From Methylocystis sp. (GTDB taxonomy: Bacteria > Pseudomonadota > Alphaproteobacteria > Rhizobiales > Beijerinckiaceae), in contig JADCCX010000012.1 of NCBI GenBank assembly GCA_020252485.1, forward strand, positions 159,096-223,095: DNA of 64,000 nucleotides, in the 5' to 3' direction. Below are positions 57,826 through 64,000 of the stretch, piece after piece (position 1 is the first letter of the stretch; the number at the start of each line of letters is the position of its first letter). The notes under the pieces are model-generated. The model was not told the DNA's origin, made no database searches, and saw nothing but the letters and a program-made list of their open reading frames with translations. A program made the position numbers and the translations under genes.

Positions 57826-58929
57826 TCACCGGTCGAGATAGCGGTGTTTCAGCTTGCGGAGCCTTTGGCGCAGGCCAAGCGCGTCGGCGACAAGCCTCCC
57901 GGGCAGGGACCCGGGATCAAGGCTGATCACGGCATTCACCATCGCCCGCCTCTGCTTCCAGACCTGCGAAACAGGGTCGATGGTGTCATCGGTGCCGCTG
58001 TCCATCCGCACGAACCAGGGCTGCCCGTAAAGCCATTCCGTCACCATCATGTCCAGGATGACGCCGGGAGAGTAGCGCGCTTGCGTCTCGTCATAGGCGG
58101 TTTTCCAGAAGCTGGCCTCGCCGCCGCAGCGCAGGAGCAGGCCGGCGGCCAGCACCCGCTCGCCGGATCGCATTGCCAGCACCCAGGCCCGGTCCTCGGC
58201 GGCCATTGCCTGCAAGACCTTGCCCACATAGGCCGAATCGTCTGGCCTTTGGCTGAGCGCCGTGCCGGCGCGCCCCTTCCAGCCGCTTGCCTCCAGCCGC
58301 AGAAAAGCGTCGAAGGCGCTTGCCGCGTCGCAGCCGGTATGCGCGGTCAGCGTCAGCGCGCCACCCTCTTCAAGGGCGCGGCGATTTCTGTGGAGCTTCT
58401 TGAGTCTGGACCGTGACATCGCGGCCGCAAGACAGGCATCCGCATCGGCGGCATTGCTGCGCTCAAGGATGGCGCGCTCCCAGCGGGAAATGATGGAAAT
58501 CCCGATCTGCCCTGTATCGGCCATATCCTCGAGCGCGCGCCACGCCGCCCCCTCGGCCGGCAGGTCCTTGATGGACAGGACGCGTGGTCCCGCGTGAGCC
58601 GCCTTCAGGTGATCGAGCATCGCCGGGATACAAGCTGGCGAACCCTTGGCGCCGATCAACGGGCCGCCGCAGAGGTTGTAGCGCGGCACAGGCGGCGCGC
58701 TCAGCACCCCGATGCCCGGCATGATCGTCTTTCGCGCGAAGGTCCAGACCGCCAGCGGCGCGCCCGCGTCGTCCCTGCATCGCAGGATCGCCAGTGATCC
58801 CCCGGCAGCGTCGGCATCGGTCAGGGCGACCGCCAGCGCATGCGGATTGGCCGTGATGCAATCCTCGTCGAATGGAGGTTCGAAACCTTGTGCGCCCGAC
58901 GTGACGCTGACGACCAGCCTTTCAGGCAT
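57826..58929 (-). CDS. GNAT/FemAB-like (BioF2-type) acyltransferase
   Basis: 367 residues from ATG 58929. A C-terminal GNAT fold (LKKLHRNRRALEEGG, then AFLRLEASGWKGRAGTAL) of the kind found in polysaccharide and capsule clusters. The start overlaps the end of the flippase gene upstream by eight bases, so the two are co-translated. An acyl or amino-acyl transfer to an exported glycan is a reasonable guess, not shown by sequence. Confidence 0.8.
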   Translation of the reverse strand: MPERLVVSVTSGAQGFEPPFDEDCITANPHALAVALTDADAAGGSLAILRCRDDAGAPLAVWTFARKTIMPGIGVLSAPPVPRYNLCGGPLIGAKGSPACIPAMLDHLKAAHAGPRVLSIKDLPAEGAAWRALEDMADTGQIGISIISRWERAILERSNAADADACLAAAMSRSRLKKLHRNRRALEEGGALTLTAHTGCDAASAFDAFLRLEASGWKGRAGTALSQRPDDSAYVGKVLQAMAAEDRAWVLAMRSGERVLAAGLLLRCGGEASFWKTAYDETQARYSPGVILDMMVTEWLYGQPWFVRMDSGTDDTIDPVSQVWKQRRAMVNAVISLDPGSLPGRLVADALGLRQRLRKLKHRYLDR

Positions 58930-60265
58930 GGATCGGTTTCCGGCGGTTGGCAGCAAAAGCCGCAAGAATGTGGATATCGAAACCAAGGCGCAGCCTGACT
59001 TCGCGGGCAATAATCAGGGAAGCCGCGCCATAGGCAACGCTGGTCGCGATGGCCGCTCCCAGCGCCCCATAATGCGGGATCAACGCCAGACAGAGGACGA
59101 CGTTCGCGATGAAGGCCCAGGCATAGGCATAGGCGCAGGCCATCTGATTATCGGTCATGACCAGAAGCTGCTCCGCCGGTCCCACTGCGGCGCGCATCAG
59201 AAGCCCGATCAGCAGGATCGCGGTGATGCTGCCGCCGCCCTCGAAGCCTTTGCCGAAGAGCATCAGGATCAGCGGCGCGGCCGCAGCGATCACGACAGCC
59301 GCCACGAGCGATGGCAGGAAAGTCCAGCGCGTCATCCTTGTCGCATAATCGGCGAGACCGGAGGAATCGCCGGCCACATGCAACGCACTGAAGTGATGGC
59401 CGCTAGCCCAGGTCAGTCCTTGATGCACGAAGGCCGCAAGCGCGACCAATCGGGCAGCGGCGCTGTAGGCGCCGACCGCCGCATCGTCGGCGAAGACAGC
59501 CAGAAGAATGATATCGGTCGATGTCATCAGCAGGAAAGCGCCGTCGATCAGCATCACCGGCAAACCGGCGCGGAGCCAGACGCGGTGATCGCTTGCAACG
59601 GGTCCCTCCGGCAGGCTGGTCCTGATTTTGCGCCGCACGAGGATGATCAGCAGAAAGGCCGCTACCCATGTTGCGGCGGCGACGGCCATGACCGCCAGGG
59701 CTGCATCTGCTCTGACGCCCATCATCCAGGCAGCAAGAAAGACGGTTGGAATCAACAGCGGCCTCACAATGAACATCAGTCCATAAGCCAGATACTTCCA
59801 TGATTTGAGCAGGGCGATGCCTTCGACGACATCAAGGGCCGCAAGGGCAGGCAAAGTCAGCATGGCAAGGCAGATGGCGGTCGAGACGGCCGGGGAGAGC
59901 ACGGGGCTGGCCAGATACGCAATGGCCGATCCGGCGATGGCGACTGCCGTTCCGCCAACGAAAGGGCCCCAGGAGGCAAAGCGCATGAGGCCCCGCTGGC
60001 GCGCCAGATCACCATTCGCTGCATAGGCGGGCCAGAATCGCTGCGGCATCGCCGTGAGACCGAGGGTTGCAAACGCGGCTGCGAGCAGCATCGCGGTTGT
60101 CGCGGTCGCGTAGATGCCGAATTCGGCGGCGCCCAGCATGCGGGCGAAGAGGACTTGCGTGAGGAACACGATCCCCGCATTGGCGACGCGCGCGGCAATG
60201 CCGAAGAACGCCATCAGGCGCGTCGCGGTCTCCATGGAATTCTGCGTCGGAATCGGGTCCTGCAT
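58922..60265 (-). CDS. Wzx-type polysaccharide flippase (MOP superfamily)
   Basis: 447 residues with about 12-14 hydrophobic helices. The N-terminus FLTQVLFARMLGAAEFGIYA and C-terminal GALGAAIATSVAYG follow the polysaccharide-transporter pattern (PST/MATE-like). It would move an undecaprenyl-linked oligosaccharide across the membrane. No Wzy polymerase or further glycosyltransferases are adjacent, so the pair with the acyltransferase is a small isolated unit. Confidence 0.85.
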   Translation of the reverse strand: MQDPIPTQNSMETATRLMAFFGIAARVANAGIVFLTQVLFARMLGAAEFGIYATATTAMLLAAAFATLGLTAMPQRFWPAYAANGDLARQRGLMRFASWGPFVGGTAVAIAGSAIAYLASPVLSPAVSTAICLAMLTLPALAALDVVEGIALLKSWKYLAYGLMFIVRPLLIPTVFLAAWMMGVRADAALAVMAVAAATWVAAFLLIILVRRKIRTSLPEGPVASDHRVWLRAGLPVMLIDGAFLLMTSTDIILLAVFADDAAVGAYSAAARLVALAAFVHQGLTWASGHHFSALHVAGDSSGLADYATRMTRWTFLPSLVAAVVIAAAAPLILMLFGKGFEGGGSITAILLIGLLMRAAVGPAEQLLVMTDNQMACAYAYAWAFIANVVLCLALIPHYGALGAAIATSVAYGAASLIIAREVRLRLGFDIHILAAFAANRRKPIHA

Positions 60266-60308
60266 CGGATACCGTCTAACACCGCCGCCTTAAGGAAGCG
60301 TCGCCGCC

Positions 60309-61301
60309 TCAGGCGCGCGCTGCGGTCCAGACTTCGGGATTGACCATGCGAATCGGCGCGCCAGCCAGATAGGCTTCGATGTTCTCGAGGCTCTCGCCAT
60401 AGAATTGCTGGAAGGCAGCGCCCGTCGAATAGCCGAGATGCGGCGTCAGCACCACATTGGGCGCCTGCCGCAGCGGATGGTCCGCCGGCAGAGGCTCGCG
60501 GTCATAGACATCGAGGCCCGCCCTCAATCGCCCTGTATGAAGCGCGGAAAGCAACGCCTTCTCATCGATCAGCGGACCGCGCGATGTGTTGACGAGGATC
60601 GCGTCCGGCTTCATCGCCGCGAGTTCGTGGGGTCCGACGATCCCGCGCGAGCGCTCCGAGAGCACCAGATGCAGCGAAATGGCGTCCGCATTCGCGAAAA
60701 GCTCTTCCTTCGATACCCTCCGGCATCCGGCGGCTGCAGCGGCTTCGTCGGTCAGATTCTGGCTCCAGGCGATCACGTCCATGCCGAAGGCCCTGCCAAA
60801 GCCCGCCACTTTCGTGCCGAGGCGTCCGAGGCCGACAATGCCCAGGGTCTTGCCGGCGAGGCTGTAGCCCGTGCCAAGCCCTGCATGCCAGCCGCCCTGC
60901 TTCATGGCGGCATCCGCCTCCGAAATCCGCCGGGCGCAGGCCAGAATCAGCGCGAAGGCGAGTTCGGAGGTGGCGGGCGTCACCCGGTCGCCGGCCGTGT
61001 TGCAGATCAGGATGCCGCCGGCGGTGCAGGCCGCGATGTCGAGCGTCGGCGCCCTGGCGCCTGTCAGCGCGATCATGCGCAGCTTCGGCAACCTTTCGAT
61101 GAGGGACGCGGTGAAGGCGGTCCGCTCGCGCATCATGACGGCGATGTCGAAGGGAGCGAGCGCTTTTGCAGCTTCATCCTCCGTGGCGAAGGGGCGCTGC
61201 AGGATGGCGAGATGGGCGACGCCTTCGAGCCGCCTCCAGTCGGCGGAAGCGGCGGCCACATTCTGCGTGTCGTCCAGAATGGCGACGGACGGACGGTTCA
61301 T
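60309..61301 (-). CDS. D-2-hydroxyacid dehydrogenase family protein
   Basis: 330 residues. NAD(P)-binding GIVGLGRLGTKVAGFGRAFG, catalytic Arg in VNTSRGPLID, Glu in DREPLPADHP, and His in VVLTPHLGYST. Reduces a 2-keto acid or oxidises the D-2-hydroxy acid; substrate unknown. It lies 25 bases after the Bug-family gene in the same leftward transcript, hinting that the imported acid is its substrate. Confidence 0.92.
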   Translation of the reverse strand: MNRPSVAILDDTQNVAAASADWRRLEGVAHLAILQRPFATEDEAAKALAPFDIAVMMRERTAFTASLIERLPKLRMIALTGARAPTLDIAACTAGGILICNTAGDRVTPATSELAFALILACARRISEADAAMKQGGWHAGLGTGYSLAGKTLGIVGLGRLGTKVAGFGRAFGMDVIAWSQNLTDEAAAAAGCRRVSKEELFANADAISLHLVLSERSRGIVGPHELAAMKPDAILVNTSRGPLIDEKALLSALHTGRLRAGLDVYDREPLPADHPLRQAPNVVLTPHLGYSTGAAFQQFYGESLENIEAYLAGAPIRMVNPEVWTAARA

Positions 61302-61326
61302 GCCTGCCCCTTAATGAGTTCACGGC

Positions 61327-62304
61327 CTAATCGGGCCGGATCTGGTTCTCGCGGACAACTTCGCCCCAAGTCGCCATCTGCGCTTCGAAGAAACGGCGGA
61401 ACTCCTCGGGCCCGCCAAGCCGCAGGTCGATCTGCTGTGTCTCGACCAGGGCCTTCGCCACCTTCTCGTCCCGGAAGCTCGCCTGAAGCTCCCTCACCAT
61501 GCGGTCGACGATCGGGCGCGGGGTGCCGCCGGGCGCAAAGACGCCCCACCAGGCGTTCGCGGTAAAGTCCTTGAACCCCGCTTCGATCATCGTCGGCGTG
61601 TCCGGCAGCGTGGGAAGGCGTGCTTCTCCGGTCTGCAGCAACGGCCGCAGATTTCCCGCCGCAAGCTGCGAGGCCATGTTGGCCACCGAGGTGATGATCA
61701 GGTCAATATGGCCCCCGACGGCGTCGTTCAGGGCCGGTCCGCCGCCGCGGTAGGGCAGATGCCGGACCACGAAATTCCCCTTCTTCTGAAGGAGGGTCAT
61801 GGTCAGGTGGCCGAGGCTGCCATTGCCGATTGTGCCATAGGTGAGTCCGTCGGGCTTGGCTTTCGCCGCCGCGACGACATCGGCGAAGCTGCGGAACGGC
61901 CGCGAGGGCGGGCAAGCGAGCACCATCGGCGCAGTGCCGACGAGCAGGACAGGGTCGAGATCCTTCTTCGCGTCGAAGGTCAGCGGCATGAGGCTTGGAA
62001 TCACGGCGTGGCTGTCGAAGACGAAGAGCCAGTTCAGACCGTCAGGCGGTGATTTGGCCACCACGGCCGCGCCGAGGCTGGAGGCGCCGCCCGCCCGGTT
62101 TTCGACAATGATCGTGGTGTTCAGCCGCTGCTGCACGCCGGGCTGCACGATGCGTGCCACCGCATCGGTCGATCCGCCGGCCGGAAACGGCACCGTGAAC
62201 CGGATGGTCTGGCCTTGCGGCCAGTTGGCGGCCTGGGCTGCGGCAATCCGGGGCAGAACGGGCAGGGCGAGCGTGCTTGCAAGCAGGGCGCGTCGGGAGA
62301 GCAT
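61327..62304 (-). CDS. Bug/TctC-family substrate-binding protein
   Basis: 325 residues. Signal peptide MLSRRALLASTLALPVLPRIAAAQA with a twin-Arg-like start. Mature domain has the family-typical FPAGGSTDAVARIV and VENRAGGASSLGA. Binds carboxylic acids in the periplasm for tripartite tricarboxylate transporters. No tctA or tctB is in the window, so it is an orphan, as most Bug proteins are. Confidence 0.92.
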   Translation of the reverse strand: MLSRRALLASTLALPVLPRIAAAQAANWPQGQTIRFTVPFPAGGSTDAVARIVQPGVQQRLNTTIIVENRAGGASSLGAAVVAKSPPDGLNWLFVFDSHAVIPSLMPLTFDAKKDLDPVLLVGTAPMVLACPPSRPFRSFADVVAAAKAKPDGLTYGTIGNGSLGHLTMTLLQKKGNFVVRHLPYRGGGPALNDAVGGHIDLIITSVANMASQLAAGNLRPLLQTGEARLPTLPDTPTMIEAGFKDFTANAWWGVFAPGGTPRPIVDRMVRELQASFRDEKVAKALVETQQIDLRLGGPEEFRRFFEAQMATWGEVVRENQIRPD

Positions 62305-62419
62305 GGGATGTTTTCCTCACTGATGCGCCAACTTGGTGCGGCGCTTTCAAGGACCCTATAAACGAGCTGTTTGCTCTGTTGAATGCTTTCTTTTGTGCTT
62401 CCGCGTGGCCGCGAACAGT

Positions 62420-62434
62420 TTATCACAATGTTAA
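62420..62434 (+). promoter_or_regulatory. Near-consensus CtrA box upstream of the cadherin-repeat gene
   Basis: TTATCACAATGTTAA differs from TTAA-N7-TTAA by one base. It lies 48 bases before the start of the large surface protein in a 178-base gap that otherwise shows no gene. Confidence 0.35.
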
Positions 62435-62482
62435 CGAGGTTCCACGCTTGTCTAATTCCCGGTGCGTCCGACGCATCTTTGA

Positions 62483-64000
62483 ATGCGCGAAATCTTGGAA
62501 ACATCTGTCACCGAAGCGACGCCCCTGACGACCTCCTCGATGCCCGAGGCGGGCGGACAACCCTTGCCGCTGGCGATCAGCAAACCTGCCGCCGGGACTG
62601 TCTCGCTCGCCGAAACCGCCCAGGCCGCGAAACTGGCCTTCAAATTCGCCTATGCCGGGGTGAAGACTGCCGTCCTTGATGTCGATCTTGTCCTGCTGTT
62701 CGATGACGGCAGCAAGATCCTGCTGCCGGGCCTTGCGCTGCGGATGTTGGGCGCCGATGCGCCACGGTTGACGTTCCTGGATGGCGAGATCGACCCGCAG
62801 ATGATCATCGCCCGGGTCGACGAGGTGCAGCTCGCCGATCAATTGCCCAATCTGATGGTCTCGGCCTCGCTGCAGAATCCCAAAGAGGATGATGCGGCAA
62901 ATGCGGCGTCAGGCGTTCCCATCGTGCAATTGCCGAGCCTGCCGTCCGCCGGCCTGACTCCGGTTCCGCGCGCGAGGCTGGCGGAAAGCGACGGCGAGCT
63001 GAACAGCGGCCTGCTTGCGCCGCAAATCGGGCGTTTCGCCCGCCGCAGCAACCAGGACGAAACCGTTCTCAATGGCAGCGGCAGCGGCAGCAGCGGGGGC
63101 CAGTCGGATGGCGGCGCCCAGCAGGTATCGCAGGAGGTCAAGACCGCTAAGAACCTCGATCCGATCATCACATCCGACGGCGGCGGCGCGGCGGCGGCCT
63201 TCGTTCTGAACGAAGGCTTGCAGGCGGTGACGCGCGTCGCTGCACAGGATCCGGAAGGCAAAGCGGTTTACTTCGCCGTCGGCGGCGGGCCCGATGCGGC
63301 ATTCTTCGCGATGAACAGCGAAACGGGCGAACTCTCCTTCGCCAAGCCCTCGGATTTCGAAAGCGCCCAGTCTGGTGGAAACGTCTACAAGCTAACGGTG
63401 ATGGCGTTTGATGAATTGGGCGGCCGGGCGTCGCAGGCCGTGACTATCACGCTCAACAATGTGAACGAAGCGCCGACGGATGTGGGTTTGACCGGCGGCG
63501 GCATTGCGGAGAACGCCACGAACGGAACCTTCATCGGCGATGCCATGGCCTTCGATCCCGACGTCGGCGGCAGTGTCAACTATGCCTTCGTTCCCGGTCA
63601 GGATGCCGGCGGGCGCTTCGCGATCTCCCCGATGGGCAGAATCACTGTAGCCAACGAATCGCTCCTCGATTTCGAGGCCGCGACAAGCCACACCGTCACG
63701 GTCCGGGTGACCGATCAGGGCGGGCTCAGCTTCGACAAGGTGATGACGATCACTGTCAGCAATGTCAACGAATCGCCTTTCGACGTCACCATAAGCAACA
63801 CGATCGTTGCCGAGGATACGCCGAACGGCACGGTTATCGGCACCCTCGGCGCAGCCGATCCGGACGCCGGATCGAGTTTCACCTACGCCTTCGTCGCGGG
63901 GCAGGATGCCGGCGGGCGCTTCGCCATCAATGGGCTCAACCAGATCGTGGTGGCGGATGGGTCGCTCCTCGATTCCGAGGCCGCGACAAGCCACACCGTC
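62483..64000 (+). CDS. Large cadherin-repeat surface protein, 3' end cut by window edge
   Basis: At least 506 residues from ATG 62483, open to the last base. About 230 residues of unique N-terminus (no signal peptide, low-complexity NGSGSGSSGGQ near residue 195) precede tandem cadherin-like domains with DPxxG..., VNEAP-type linkers (NNVNEAPTD, SNVNESPFD) and EAATSHTVTVRVTD strands. Such proteins are usually exported by type I secretion through a C-terminal signal, which is not visible here. Role in adhesion is inferred. No good ribosome site is seen, so the start is uncertain. Confidence 0.85.
   Translation, partial: MREILETSVTEATPLTTSSMPEAGGQPLPLAISKPAAGTVSLAETAQAAKLAFKFAYAGVKTAVLDVDLVLLFDDGSKILLPGLALRMLGADAPRLTFLDGEIDPQMIIARVDEVQLADQLPNLMVSASLQNPKEDDAANAASGVPIVQLPSLPSAGLTPVPRARLAESDGELNSGLLAPQIGRFARRSNQDETVLNGSGSGSSGGQSDGGAQQVSQEVKTAKNLDPIITSDGGGAAAAFVLNEGLQAVTRVAAQDPEGKAVYFAVGGGPDAAFFAMNSETGELSFAKPSDFESAQSGGNVYKLTVMAFDELGGRASQAVTITLNNVNEAPTDVGLTGGGIAENATNGTFIGDAMAFDPDVGGSVNYAFVPGQDAGGRFAISPMGRITVANESLLDFEAATSHTVTVRVTDQGGLSFDKVMTITVSNVNESPFDVTISNTIVAEDTPNGTVIGTLGAADPDAGSSFTYAFVAGQDAGGRFAINGLNQIVVADGSLLDSEAATSHTV
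63481..64000 (+). repeat. 303-base tandem repeats within the cadherin-like gene
   Basis: TCGCTCCTCGAT begins at 63659 and again at 63962, a period of 303 bases (101 residues). The repeats keep long identical DNA stretches (GATGCCGGCGGGCGCTTCGC; GAGGCCGCGACAAGCCACAC), which suggests recent duplication or gene conversion. Further copies are expected beyond the window. Confidence 0.8.

Overview
The window comes from a GC-rich alphaproteobacterial chromosome, most probably order Hyphomicrobiales (Rhizobiales); I cannot name the genus. The evidence is the gene order ppsR-maf-aroE-coaE-dnaQ facing hemE-hemJ-rho, the mnmE-mnmG-rsmG-parA-parB cluster with perfect parS sites, CtrA-type TTAA-N7-TTAA boxes, a petABC bc1 operon, a CenR/OtpR-like regulator pair, and alphaproteobacterial REP-type palindromes. 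No rRNA, tRNA, CRISPR, prophage or complete insertion sequence was seen. Most of the window is core housekeeping sequence.

Layout. 1-5.0 kb: an acyl-CoA ligase cut by the window edge, a MarR regulator coupled to an amidase, a small secreted protein and ubiA, followed by a probable 6S RNA. 5.2-7 kb: a HepT/MntA HEPN-MNT toxin-antitoxin pair and a pckA gene with an in-frame internal deletion. 7-10.6 kb: EamA transporter, a lone hisF, rmuC and def. 10.7-14.4 kb: leftward ppsR-maf-aroE-coaE-dnaQ. 14.38-14.80 kb: a 416-base divergent gap with a perfect CtrA box and two GANTC sites, my candidate chromosome origin. 14.8-32.4 kb: hemE, hemJ, rho, the leftward block apt-mtnP-petC-petB-petA, then mnmE, mnmG, rsmG, parA and parB with two parS sites, and the leftward run leuS-lptE-holA.

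32.5-49.9 kb: envelope and signalling genes. These include a PLP homeostasis protein, an L,D-transpeptidase, a CenR-like regulator with a cyclic-nucleotide-binding partner, an outer-membrane-like protein behind a CtrA box, TrmH methylase, Uup, an MprF-like membrane protein, a PhoR-like kinase without membrane segments, a ChbG/HpnK deacetylase, a GT2 glycosyltransferase coupled to murJ, a flavoprotein, an anchored TAXI protein and an SMP-30 lactonase. 50-62.3 kb: GT4 glycosyltransferase, arfB, guaC, pgi, mepA, dapE, a FemAB-like acyltransferase overlapping a Wzx-type flippase, a 2-hydroxyacid dehydrogenase and a Bug-family binding protein. 62.5 kb to the end: the start of a large cadherin-repeat surface protein.

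The strongest unusual points are the pckA deletion, the origin/parS architecture, an 82-base perfect-arm palindrome between hemE and hemJ, a palindromic element between def and dnaQ flanked by a 17-base direct repeat that carries a stop codon for each gene, and a dispersed palindromic repeat present in two copies, one of which carries a nested smaller palindrome.
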